From an uncultured Alphaproteobacteria bacterium (GTDB lineage Bacteria > Pseudomonadota > Alphaproteobacteria > UBA7985 > CAJQQZ01), in the NCBI GenBank assembly GCA_905480575.1, contig CAJQQZ010000016.1, positions 1 through 63,943 of the forward strand: a stretch of DNA of 63,943 nucleotides, written 5' to 3'. A model generated the notes under the pieces. That model was not told where the DNA came from. It did not search any database and saw only the letters and a program-made list of their open reading frames with translations. Positions 36,216 through 44,674 of this stretch are shown piece by piece (position 1 is the first letter of the stretch; every line of letters starts with the position of its first letter). A program made the translations under genes and the position numbers.

Positions 36216-36308
36216 AACACGTCATCCCAAGTGCGATTTGAAACCAGTTCACGACTCACGGTCAAAAAGATCCTGGATATCCTCCTTGAGGATTCCAGGA
36301 TGACGTGA
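36216..36308. repeat. GTCAT-type palindromic repeat
   Basis: ACACGTCATCCCAAGTGCG at one end and ATCCTGGATATCCTCCTTGAGGATTCCAGGATGACGTG at the other (written here by position as one arm of inverted repeats, key ends GTCAT/ATGAC). Confidence 0.7.
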
Positions 36309-36355
36309 AACACGAGTAAGATATAGTTGATAGCTACAAACTGCCCACTGCAAAA

Positions 36356-36448
36356 CGTCATCCTGGACTTGATCCAGGATCTCCCACCAATTGTGTCTCA
36401 CCGTCAAAAAGGTCCTGGATATCCTCTGCGAGGGTTCCAGGATGACGT
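36356..36448. repeat. GTCAT-type palindromic repeat, adjacent second copy
   Basis: ACGTCATCCTGGACTTGATC at the start and GGGTTCCAGGATGACGT at the end are inverted. It is a tandem neighbour of the copy at 36216-36308, together filling the 331-base gap between ridA-like and rraA-like genes. Confidence 0.75.
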
Positions 36449-36485
36449 TGATGGTGGACAGCGCGTTAGAACAAAGCCTGAGGCT

Positions 36486-37184
36486 TTAATCAATCATCCG
36501 TGTCTGATCACTCTCCAGCAATTCTGCAATCGCATCGGGCAGTTTAAGGCCGTCGGCAACTTCTTTGTCCAGGGCGGTTTCCAGTTCAACAATGCGCTCC
36601 AGGCGTTCGACGACTTGTGCGATCCCCTCAAACGGCACAACGACCACGCCGTCGGTGTCGGCGACTATCATATCACCAGTCTCGACCTCCATGCCGCCAA
36701 CGGGAATTGGCAAGCCAACACGCCCTGGGCCCGACGCAACGGGCGAGTTGGGGTTGAGGCCCGTGCACCAAGCGGCTAGACCGACGTCGACGATGCCCTG
36801 GTAATCACGCATGGGGCCGTCGGTGACAAAGCCAGCAGCACCGTTGTTTTTCATCATGCCAATCAAGCGGTCACCGCAGGCTGCACAGCCCTGGAAACCT
36901 TCGAAAGCATTGACAACGATATCACCCGGTTGGATGAACTTGAGCGCGGCCAAGGTGCCGAGAATGTCCGCTGGGCCAGAAGCACAGGTCAGCGCAGGCC
37001 CCGCCGCAACGCATTTGAGGTCGCGACCCTCACCCAGAGGGCGGATGGCGGGTGACAGCGCGCCGTAGCCATCCATAGCATCAACGACAAAGCCCGTCGG
37101 CACGCCTTGGAAAGCCGCAATTTGTGCTGCGGTGGGGCGGCGGCTGGGTTTCTTGATGGTCAGTTTTGCGGGTTCTTCGATCAC
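36486..37184 (-). CDS. RraA/HMG-aldolase family protein
   Basis: 232 residues from GTG at 37184 with AAGGAT at good spacing. DAMDGYGALSPAIRPL, DIVVNAFEG, GAAGFVTDGPMRDYQGI (the Gly-x-x-Arg-Asp active-site motif) and GDMIVADTDGVVVVP are the RraA-fold signatures. Members are either RNase E inhibitors or class II aldolases for 4-hydroxy-4-methyl-2-oxoglutarate and oxaloacetate decarboxylases. The Arg-Asp pair favours the enzyme. The Cys-rich FQGCAACGD is unusual and may bind metal. Confidence 0.82.
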   Translation of the reverse strand: MIEEPAKLTIKKPSRRPTAAQIAAFQGVPTGFVVDAMDGYGALSPAIRPLGEGRDLKCVAAGPALTCASGPADILGTLAALKFIQPGDIVVNAFEGFQGCAACGDRLIGMMKNNGAAGFVTDGPMRDYQGIVDVGLAAWCTGLNPNSPVASGPGRVGLPIPVGGMEVETGDMIVADTDGVVVVPFEGIAQVVERLERIVELETALDKEVADGLKLPDAIAELLESDQTRMID

Positions 37185-37318
37185 GGCGGTTTATCCTTGC
37201 GATTGGGGTGCGGTTTTACGCGCTTCTTTGTCCCGAAGTCGGTGACTAGTTTTGGGAGACAGGATGTAGACTAGTCTGTTATAGACCGCCGTCAAGAAAG
37301 CTGAGGACTGTTGAACGC

Positions 37319-37723
37319 ATGAAAATCATCTGTTTATCCAATCAAGGCTCCTTCGCACCTGCGGAGCAACTGACCCCTGGCGACGACGGCTCTCTGGTTT
37401 ATCCCATTGTTGTGGACCAGACCTATGACGTTCATGGTCTGCTGATCGCGCCTAACACCTGTCATGTGTTGGTGGTGGTTGATTTTAAACCGCGCTGGAT
37501 CCCGATCGGATTGTTCGAGATCACCAACGCAGAGATGAGCGCCGATTGGGTCAAAGTCGAGATAGAGGGTATTCCCTTCTATGACGAACTGCACAAACAA
37601 TCCGGCTTCACCACCTTGGTTGCCTACCCCCGCCTAACCGAAGATCCGGCCCACTATAACGGTGTTGTTAACTGGGAACCGGATCACTTGATCGATTTCT
37701 ATAAGGAAGTTGGGCTGGTTTAA
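37319..37723 (+). CDS. Conserved-looking hypothetical protein
   Basis: 134 residues, no signal peptide or membrane segment, rich in Trp, Pro and acidic residues; the N-terminus MKIICLSNQG and the phrase HVLVVVDFKPRWIPIGLFEI suggest a beta-rich soluble fold. I do not recognise it. It lies alone between the rraA-like gene and the phage-type block, convergent with the latter by 13 bases. Confidence 0.6.
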   Translation: MKIICLSNQGSFAPAEQLTPGDDGSLVYPIVVDQTYDVHGLLIAPNTCHVLVVVDFKPRWIPIGLFEITNAEMSADWVKVEIEGIPFYDELHKQSGFTTLVAYPRLTEDPAHYNGVVNWEPDHLIDFYKEVGLV

Positions 37724-37736
37724 CTCAAAGACAGAA

Positions 37737-38300
37737 TTAAGCCGCCCGTCGCCTGGCCTGACGGTCTGCGCTCGCCATCAAAATTCTCACTCCATCGTTC
37801 CATCGTCCCCGGGCGGTGTCTTTGTTACAGCCGAGTTGTTCGCCAAGCCGGCGCCAGGGGTAGAGAGGGCGGCCCGTTCTGGGTTTGACTAGCATGCGAT
37901 AGAAGATAGCACGGCGAACTTCAGTCATAGACGCACCGTAGAGCGCGTCGTTGATCCAATCCAACACGGCATCCATGTCGCTGATCTCTCGCGGGGAGGG
38001 GATGCGGCGCAGGCGGGCCTCTTTATCGCTGTAATCGGTCGTGACATTGGGCATGGTGTCGAGCTGGACAGAGAAGTAACCCATTGGGCGCACACCTTTT
38101 ACCACCAATGACATGAGCACTTCGCCTGAATCATAGAGCAGACTTTCCAGCCAACGATCGTCCACAATGCCATCTGATGGCAGGGGGATTGGGCGTTTGG
38201 TTTTGGCCACTGTCTTCGGACCACCGGTAAAGGAGAGGCGGTTGGAGGAGGGTGTGAAGGTCGAAGAGGTAAAGGGTGATGGCTGGTGCATAGCATTCAT
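37737..38300 (-). CDS. Phage-associated DUF6362-like DNA-binding protein
   Basis: 187 residues (AAGGATCC box before the ATG). The last 40 residues contain PWRRLGEQLGCNKDTARGRW, a helix-turn-helix of the kind in phage DUF6362 proteins, preceded by MDAVLDWINDALYGASMTEVRRAI. In alphaproteobacterial prophages this gene type lies between replication and terminase genes. The N-terminal 60 residues are Ser/Pro-rich and probably disordered. Family name from memory. Confidence 0.65.
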   Translation of the reverse strand: MNAMHQPSPFTSSTFTPSSNRLSFTGGPKTVAKTKRPIPLPSDGIVDDRWLESLLYDSGEVLMSLVVKGVRPMGYFSVQLDTMPNVTTDYSDKEARLRRIPSPREISDMDAVLDWINDALYGASMTEVRRAIFYRMLVKPRTGRPLYPWRRLGEQLGCNKDTARGRWNDGVRILMASADRQARRRAA

Positions 38301-38374
38301 GAGTGCGGATCCTTTTGGCTTTTCGGGTGGCGAAGTGGGGTTGTGAGTTTTGGCTCAAATTCGACGATCACGCC

Positions 38375-38514
38375 CTTCCCCGCACTTGTTGCGGGGTCTA
38401 CGGTTGGGTTGGGTCTGCTGTTGATTGTCGGGGCTCGCTGTGTGCATTTTCAGTTTCCTTTTCTGTCATTCTTCCCAGTGGTTGGCGTGGACCCCTGCGA
38501 CAAGTGCGGGGAAG
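38375..38514. repeat. Family C paired GC-rich repeat, copy 2
   Basis: Opens CTTCCCCGCACTTGTTGCGGGG and closes GACCCCTGCGACAAGTGCGGGGAAG. The two ends are inverted, as in the other three copies. It fills the gap between two phage-type genes. Confidence 0.7.
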
Positions 38515-38527
38515 GGGGCGTTTGCCC

Positions 38528-38806
38528 CTAGTTCTTCATCCGTTTGCCGAAGCGTTTGGTGGCCATGTTGTTGAGGAACTGGCGTTCGAATTCGTCTTCG
38601 ACGTCTTGCAGGGACAGCATGGCAACGCCTTGGTTCTTCCAAGCGGCCTCGCGCAGGTTCTCAAGATCGTCGGCGCTCCAGTTCTTGGGCATGAGTTTTG
38701 CCAGGCTGGAGGGCGTTGCGCTGTGGGTTGGCACAGGGTCTTGATCTTCGCGCAAGTTGGCTTGGCGCAGTTCTACTCTTCTTCGGGTACGGGCGTTGCT
38801 AGGCAT
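38528..38806 (-). CDS. Small phage-type hypothetical protein
   Basis: 92 residues, very basic and acidic, no membrane segment. A GGAGA box stands before the ATG, which overlaps the stop of the upstream gene by 8 bases, so the two are translationally coupled. SADDLENLREAAWKNQGVAMLSL suggests a helical DNA-associated protein. No family recognised. Confidence 0.6.
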   Translation of the reverse strand: MPSNARTRRRVELRQANLREDQDPVPTHSATPSSLAKLMPKNWSADDLENLREAAWKNQGVAMLSLQDVEDEFERQFLNNMATKRFGKRMKN

Positions 38807-39377
38807 GGCGGGTGGTGTCTCCTGATTTAATAAAGGCCTGAGGATAGATGCGGCATTGGCCGCTTGGTTGGGTTTGATCGCTTAACAGGCCCAGCTTCTG
38901 GTGAACCTGTTTGATGCGTTCAGCGATGGCTTGCAGTTCTGTGACTTCTTCGACAGCGAGAGCGCGAATGATGCCGGGTTGCGGCTTCTTCTTGCAATTG
39001 CGGCCAGACAGATAGGATTTACAGGCGGCGTCTAGCGCCCAGAAGGGCAGGCCGGAAAGACCCTCTCGCCAATCGGCAAAAATCATGGCGTGGGCTTCGC
39101 TTGGGATGTCACCAACATAATACTGGCTGAGCAGGGCGAAAGCACGTCCGGTGACCTGCTTACCATTGGCGGGCGCGAGGCAGGCCTCGATGTCGCCCAA
39201 CAGAGCCTCGGCGTCGGCGCGCTTGTCACCCGCCGCCCTCCGACCTCTCAGCTTCTGCCAGCGCTCCAGCAAGCATGAGCGCATGAGCCGACCCTGGTCG
39301 ACCCGCTCTGGCGGCTGCAGGACCGCGGGCAGGATTGGGTGTTGTGTGGGTGTTGGTGGTGATGAAAGATCCTTCAT
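38799..39377 (-). CDS. Phage-type hypothetical, possible replication helper
   Basis: Up to 192 residues; ATG at 39377, or an internal ATG at 39284 that lessens the overlap with the preceding gene. The body, GDIPSEAHAMIFADWREGLSGLPFWALDAACKSYL then RNCKKKPQPGIIRALA, resembles small replication-region proteins of prophages in which a helical domain precedes a P-x-P-G-x-(I/L) motif. The assignment rests on position after the replication gene. Confidence 0.55.
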   Translation of the reverse strand: MKDLSSPPTPTQHPILPAVLQPPERVDQGRLMRSCLLERWQKLRGRRAAGDKRADAEALLGDIEACLAPANGKQVTGRAFALLSQYYVGDIPSEAHAMIFADWREGLSGLPFWALDAACKSYLSGRNCKKKPQPGIIRALAVEEVTELQAIAERIKQVHQKLGLLSDQTQPSGQCRIYPQAFIKSGDTTRHA

Positions 39378-40164
39378 CGTCTGCTTCCTTCAGGTTTTGG
39401 GCGGTAAGGCTTTGAGTGTCGAGGTTTTGGCCATTGAGATTTTGGTCATTGAGATAGGAGCGGCGCGCCAACGCCTCCATGATCGACGGGGTGAAGTAGG
39501 CCCAACTGCGGATGGAGGCTTTGGCCTTGGCCTGGACCAGGGGGTAGATGTCGTCCTCTGGGGTGGCCCCAGCATGCAGCCAAGCCGCAATGGGGCTGAG
39601 GTCATGGAAGCCAGGCGCGAAATTGGCGACAGACTGGAGACCTGAGATTTCCAAGCTTTTCTCGGCAATGGCTTGCAGCTCTTCTCTTGATCGTTTGTTA
39701 TCGACATTCGATTGCAAACAAGCGGCTGAGGAGCCAGAGTGCTTAGTTTGATTAGTTTTGTTTGACTCTTCTTTCTTCAGGCTGTCCTGCTTTTGTTTCT
39801 CTTGGGGTGTCGCGACTGTTTCAAGGCCATCGGTTTGACCGTAAAAAGACTCGTAGTTTTCAAGCCGTATAATTTGGGATTTTCGACCCTTAGTAGAAAC
39901 GATTCATGTGATCCTTTGCCCTTCCTCAAGGCGTTTGAGGAAGCGGTCAACCTTGCTGCGTGACCAGCCAAAGAGGGTTGAAATAGAGCGGAGAGAGGCT
40001 GCCAGTTCACCACGATCCAGGTCGTATTTCTGCCCTTGATCATAGATGGTGCAGGGGCTCCATGCGGCCATCAGGGCCATCCAAATATAGCACAATGCTT
40101 CTTGGCGATCGCGGAATATGGGGTCGGTTAGGACCTGTCTATAGATGCGAAGATATCCGGTCAA
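39226..40164 (-). pseudogene. Phage replication-initiator-like gene interrupted by an in-frame TGA
   Basis: TTG at 40164 opens 86 residues with a winged-helix replication-protein start (YLRIYRQVLTDPIFRD, RGELAASLRSISTLFGWSRSKVDRFLKRLEE). TGA at 39904-39906 stops it after GQRIT. The same frame stays open without a break for 225 more codons: IVSTKGRKSQIIRLENYESF directly continues the usual RxLxxLE...I...ITNY pattern of such proteins, then a polar linker and the segment beginning LQSNVDNKRSREELQAI. One base (CGA to TGA) explains the stop. The C-terminal 50 codons overlap the next gene in another frame. Confidence 0.7.
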
Positions 40165-40314
40165 AGTAGAGTCCTAGGTGTGGTGAGGGGAGGGCTAACA
40201 ATCTGGAGTTTTAGCGCTGACGGCAGGGAAACCAGCCTCAGGTCCGGTAAAGCCCGGAAACTTATCTCGACAAAGTGTAAGTGAATCATCATTCGATCGT
40301 TATTAACCAAAACA

Positions 40315-40339
40315 GTATTATATTTCAAGAATAAAATAC
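40315..40339. promoter_or_regulatory. Palindromic operator candidate upstream of the repressor gene
   Basis: GTATTATATT-TCAAG-AATAAAATAC: arms match at nine of ten positions. It lies in the AT-rich 222-base region between the divergent repressor and replication genes, where a cI-like repressor would act on both. Confidence 0.55.
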
Positions 40340-40363
40340 CAAATTAGATAATTACATTACCGA

Positions 40364-40376
40364 ATGACTCCGTCAT
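40364..40376. promoter_or_regulatory. Short palindrome next to the repressor start
   Basis: ATGAC-TCC-GTCAT, a perfect 5-bp inverted repeat ending 10 bases before the repressor ATG. It could be a second operator or overlap the repressor promoter. Confidence 0.35.
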
Positions 40377-40386
40377 AATACCAATT

Positions 40387-41031
40387 ATGAACCGTGTGAA
40401 AGAAATTCGTAAGTCTTTGGGGCTCACACAGCAAGAGCTGGCCGAGCGTTTGGAGACGACAGCTGTTTCGATTTCTCGTTATGAGAACTCGGAGCGTAAG
40501 CTAACTTTACCCATCCTTGAGAAACTCTCAGTGGCGATGCAATGCAGCATTGCTCAGCTGACGGGAGAGGATGATCATCTAGGTAGTGACTATACTGCCA
40601 CCAACCGCTTGTTGCCTGGTTTTGCCACTGTCCCGGTCTATGATCTGGATGCGTCTGCCGGGCCTGGCTCCTATTTTGAAGTTGAGAACAAAATAGACGA
40701 ATTGGCCTTCCAGGAGAATTGGTTGAGAGACCATACTTCCGGCGGCATAGACCAGTTGGCAGTGTTGAAGGTCAAGGGGGATTCCATGGAGGATACCCTG
40801 CGGGACAGTGACCATGTTCTGGTTGATCGCACTATTGACCACATTGTTGGCGGCGCGATCTATGTCCTGTGGTGGCGCGATACACTGATGGTGAAGCGCA
40901 TCAAGGTGAACTTCAAAGACAACACCGTTGATGTCATATCCGACAATCCGCGTTACGAGCCAGAACTGGGCGTTGACCCAGGCGACCTCCGCATCGCTGG
41001 CCGTGTCCTCTGGTTAGGCCGCAAGGTTTAG
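40387..41031 (+). CDS. Phage-type cI/LexA-like repressor (XRE helix-turn-helix plus S24 peptidase)
   Basis: 214 residues. Residues 1-60 are an XRE helix-turn-helix (LGLTQQELAERLETTAVSISRYE). The C-terminal half is a peptidase S24 domain with the catalytic Ser133 in KGDSMEDTL and Lys170 in MVKRIKV. The self-cleavage site is probably Ala91-Gly92 in DASAGPG. It should keep the prophage silent and be cleaved with RecA help on DNA damage. It is divergent from the broken replication gene; all catalytic residues are intact although neighbouring phage genes are decayed. Confidence 0.9.
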   Translation: MNRVKEIRKSLGLTQQELAERLETTAVSISRYENSERKLTLPILEKLSVAMQCSIAQLTGEDDHLGSDYTATNRLLPGFATVPVYDLDASAGPGSYFEVENKIDELAFQENWLRDHTSGGIDQLAVLKVKGDSMEDTLRDSDHVLVDRTIDHIVGGAIYVLWWRDTLMVKRIKVNFKDNTVDVISDNPRYEPELGVDPGDLRIAGRVLWLGRKV

Positions 41032-41121
41032 GCCTGAGGGCGGGGTTGTGATTTGCGGGGAGTAGGTGCAGAAGTTTCCGCTGGCTCCCGCCAACTCCAC
41101 CATCCCTGTCACCCCTAAGCA

Positions 41122-41237
41122 CCTATCCCTAGAGGCACGGAGTGCCGAAGGGTCTGTTTGATGCCGGCACGGTGACGTTGATCGGTGCTCTGCTTCTGAC
41201 AGATCCTTCGCTCGCTGTCGCTCACTCTAGGAATAGG
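41122..41237 (+). repeat. Palindromic element family A, copy 3
   Basis: CCTATCCCTAGAGGCACG... to ...CTCTAGGAATAGG; inner arms GAAGGGTCTGT and ACAGATCCTTC. Part of a tandem array: flanking sequence (GGCGGGG-TGTGAT-TGCGGGGAGTAGGTGCAGAAG) recurs around 41038, 41250 and, in part, 41500. The gap 41032-41652 has no gene. Confidence 0.8.
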
Positions 41238-41375
41238 CGTGAAGGAGGCGGGGGTGTGATCTGCGGGGAGTAGGTGCAGAAGTCCCCACTAGCTCCCGCT
41301 AGCTGTCACCAACTCCACCAACCCCTACCAACCCAACTCCTTCCAACTCCCGTCGCCCCTGTCACCCCAAAGGCA

Positions 41376-41491
41376 CCTATCCCTAGAGGCAGGAAGTGCC
41401 GAAAGGTCTGTTTGATGATGACGCGGTGACGTTGATCGGCGCTCTGCTTTTGACAGATCCTTCGCTCGCTGTCGCTCACTCCAGGAATAGG
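41376..41491 (+). repeat. Palindromic element family A, copy 4
   Basis: Nearly identical to 41122-41237, in the same orientation, about 254 bases downstream, so the array is a direct duplication of element plus flank. Confidence 0.8.
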
Positions 41492-41652
41492 CGTGAAGGA
41501 GGCGGGGGTGTGACTTGCGGGAATAGAAGTGAATGGGGCGAGGTTGAACCCTTATCCTTCCGGCGGTAAGGTGCGGTGATGCAAGGGTGATCTAGTTCCG
41601 TGCTAGCCCTTTTCACAGCGATCTCTTTTCAAACACAAGCGAGAGGCATGTT

Positions 41653-42735
41653 ATGTCCGGTTCTTCCTATGGTGCATTTTCCCTCAGCGATGAGGCAGAA
41701 GCCAAGCTCTCTCAGCGGTTAGGTAACCGCCGCATCGATCTGCGCAGTGATACGGTGACACAGCCGTCAGAGGCCATGCGCACGGTCATGGCTCAAGCGC
41801 AAGTTGGTGATGACGTTTACGGCGAAGACCCGACCGTTCATGCGCTCGAAGCTCGAACCGCCAAACTGTTGGGTAAAGAGGCTGCAGTGTTTGTCTCTTC
41901 AGGGACACAGGCTAATTTGATCGCGATGCTGTGCCACTGCAACCGCGGGGACGAATACATCGGGGGCCGAGAATACCATAGTTACAGCGCGGAGGCGGGC
42001 GGTGCCGCGGTCCTTGGTGGTATCTCGCCTTATCCCCTGGATACTAATGCGAATGGTGGGCTGGAACCCCTAGATGTTCATGGCGCTATCAAACCCGACG
42101 ACAGTCACTTTGCCATATCCCGCCTGCTCTGTTTGGAGAACACGGTCTCTGGCAAGATCCAACAAACCGCCGATATAGAAGGTTTGGCGCACATTGCCAA
42201 AGCCGCTGGCATGGCCGTTCACATGGATGGTGCGCGCTTTATGAATGCAGCGGTGGCCCTGAACGAGAATCCGGCGGATATGCTGGCCTCGGTAGATACG
42301 GTTTCGCTGTGCCTATCAAAGGGGCTGGGCGCACCGATTGGTTCGGTGCTTGCTGGGCCGGTGGATTTCATTAAGAAAGCCAAGCGACAACGCAAATTGC
42401 TGGGCGGTGGCACGCGCCAGGCCGGACATCTGGCCGCGGCGGGTCTCTATGCTCTCGATCACAATATTCAACGTTTGAGCGATGATCACCGCCGAACCCG
42501 GCAACTGGCAGTGGCTTTAGCCGACATGCCCAAGTTGGAGGTCGAACTGGATGCTGTGCAGACCAATATGCTGTTTGTAAAGCCGCCGCGCGGTGGGGAG
42601 CGCGCTTTGTATGATCACTTGACAGAGCAGGGCGTTGTGACCGGAGGGCCATCAACTGCGATGCGCCTGGTGCTTCATTTGGACGTTGATGACAACGATT
42701 TGGACCAAGTAATCGAGGCCTTTAAAAGCTTCTAA
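41653..42735 (+). CDS. Low-specificity L-threonine aldolase
   Basis: 360 residues. LRSDTVTQPSEAMR at 31-44, VGDDVYGEDPTVHALE, FVSSGTQANLIAML and the PLP-lysine motif VSLCLSKGLGAPIGSVLAG (K223) are the threonine aldolase signatures. It splits threonine or allo-threonine to glycine and acetaldehyde. It has GAGAGG before the ATG and stands alone before the porin pair. The stereochemistry (L versus allo) cannot be read, so no gene symbol is given. Confidence 0.92.
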   Translation: MSGSSYGAFSLSDEAEAKLSQRLGNRRIDLRSDTVTQPSEAMRTVMAQAQVGDDVYGEDPTVHALEARTAKLLGKEAAVFVSSGTQANLIAMLCHCNRGDEYIGGREYHSYSAEAGGAAVLGGISPYPLDTNANGGLEPLDVHGAIKPDDSHFAISRLLCLENTVSGKIQQTADIEGLAHIAKAAGMAVHMDGARFMNAAVALNENPADMLASVDTVSLCLSKGLGAPIGSVLAGPVDFIKKAKRQRKLLGGGTRQAGHLAAAGLYALDHNIQRLSDDHRRTRQLAVALADMPKLEVELDAVQTNMLFVKPPRGGERALYDHLTEQGVVTGGPSTAMRLVLHLDVDDNDLDQVIEAFKSF

Positions 42736-42965
42736 TAGGCCTTTTGCAGCGCGCAAAACATGGTGTTTTGTCTCCTGGTTTTCGACTCAGTTTGACTTTT
42801 GATTGACGCACTTTAAAGGCGTGAACGTATTAAAAAGCTTTGAGATACGTTAGATTTCACTACTACGGCGGGCAAATCAAGCCCTGATGCTGGGTTCTGC
42901 AGCCAGATCTGTGACTAAACTGCAACAGATTTGTGTCTAGAAGGGGATGTGAGAGAACAGCCGTG

Positions 42966-43001
42966 TCTTTATGAGGCTGCGTCTCTTTATGAGGCTGCGT
43001 C
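42966..43001 (+). repeat. Exact 18-base tandem duplication
   Basis: TCTTTATGAGGCTGCGTC occurs twice in direct contact, 50-85 bases before the first porin ATG, within a 315-base gene-free leader. It may change spacing of a promoter or leader element. Confidence 0.8.
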
Positions 43002-43050
43002 CGCTATCCTAAGACCAGGATCATTTTATACGTTTATTTGGGGGAGCGTA

Positions 43051-44261
43051 ATGCTCAACAAGAAATTTAGAGCTGGGTTGTTGGCGGGGACATTCTTGTT
43101 CGCCTCTTCCACTGCTGTTCTGGCTTCTGGGCCAGACGGTGACAATTTTACCGTAGTTTTCAACGGGCAGACCTCTTTGTCTGTCGGGTACATGTCTGGT
43201 GATCTAATTTCAGAGCCAACAAACGTTGGCGCTACCTGGGGCGGCCCCGGTGCTTTCCTCAGCCCGCCACTTTCTGTCATTCTTGGAGCAGGCCCTTTGG
43301 TTGCATTTGATGTGCCTGACGCCTCCTTCACTTCCATGTCGACACAGTATACTCGTTTTGGATTTACAGCGACGGGCGATACCGCTCTCGGCGCTTTCAA
43401 GGCGGTTATCGAAGGTGACTTCAACGGCGCTGGTGGCAACTTCAGAATTCGTCACGCTTATGGTGAAGTTGGCCCGATCCTCGCTGGTCAAACTAATTCA
43501 CTTTGGAGCGACGGTCATATTTACGTTTCTGGTTGGGACTGGAACGGCGATGTCGTCAGCCCAGGCAATAACATCGCCCGCCGCCAACAGCTGCGTTACA
43601 CACACGGTTTTGCTAACGGTGCCAAATTGGCCGTCGCCCTCGAAGCAGAGAGCGATACTGCTTCGGCCTTCTCAGGAGCGTTTGGCATCACACCAGATCA
43701 AAAGTTCTTCGACATTACCGCCAACTTGCAAACGCAGGTCGGTCCTGCGGATGTAACTGTTTCAGCGATCTATTCTTTCGAAGATGACGTTTATGACGTG
43801 GCACCTCTCTTCGGTTTCCTTGGTATTGATGGAGAGTCATACGCGGTAGCAGCTTCTGCAACGATGCCATTGAGTGCGTCTGTGGATGCTGGCCTTGTTG
43901 GTGTTTACAGTGACGGTGGCGCAGGTATGGGCCGGATCAACAACACAGGCGGTATGGACACGTCCTGGGGTGTTGGTGCAACACTGGGCGGTGCTCTTGA
44001 CGAGAACCTACACTGGCATGCCGGTGCATCCTATGCGGAAACAGAGCTCTTCACTATTGGTCTGCTACCAATCGATATGACTAGAAAGCACGTCTACGCG
44101 ACCGGTAGCCTGGAATGGAAACCAATGCCATTCTACTCAGTCATCGGTCAGGCTCATATGAGAGTGCCGAATTTGAGCTGAACATTCCACCGATCCCAGC
44201 AAGTCTTGCTTCGAAAGGCGATGCGATTTCTATGACAGCAACTTGGATCTACAGAATGTAA
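43051..44261 (+). pseudogene. Outer-membrane porin 1, frameshifted near the C-terminus
   Basis: From the ATG at 43051 (signal peptide ending AVLA) the frame encodes an alphaproteobacterial porin, with IEGDFNGAGGNFRIRHAYGE and SGWDWNGD. It stops at 44181 after RVPNLS. The frame one base deleted at about 44157-44161 continues ESAEFELNIPPIP...GDAISMTATWIYRM to TAA at 44261, which matches the C-terminus of porin 2 (GDALSFLNYWIYKF) with the aromatic last strand needed for barrel insertion. A lost G in CATATGGAGAG-like sequence is enough. The last beta strand is thus lost as sequenced. Confidence 0.75.
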
Positions 44262-44327
44262 GGTCTGAGCAAAGGCTCTCTCTAGAGCCCAGCTGACAAA
44301 GACTACGCAGGCCTTAGGGTCTCAGAT

Positions 44328-44356
44328 AACCCCGGCCACTACGCCGGGGTTTTTCT
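44328..44356 (+). terminator. Intrinsic terminator after porin 1
   Basis: AACCCCGGC and GCCGGGGTT pair around CACTAC and are followed by TTTTCTTT. The rest of 44262-44674 is gene-free and AT-rich and must hold the porin 2 promoter. Confidence 0.85.
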
Positions 44357-44674
44357 TTGTGGGAAGCTTTTATTCCGAATTAGGTAGGGAAAGACACGAG
44401 CGTAGAACGTCTAGCGCAACACTTTCCTTCGCCTCTGAATACGAGCCGCCTCAACAGTTCCAACGCCAAAACGGGCTAGAATCCGTCTGATATTACCCGA
44501 GTCGCTGCTGACGCCCGCGTTTTTGTGCTAAATATATCACAGCGGCATTGAAATTTGGTCATTTTAGCACAACACATCTTTACCGAGATTCGATCGACCT
44601 GCTAGTCTAGCTCCATAAATATTTTAGACGTGCGATTTTAACGCACCCACCTTTTTTAAATAGGTAATTTTACG

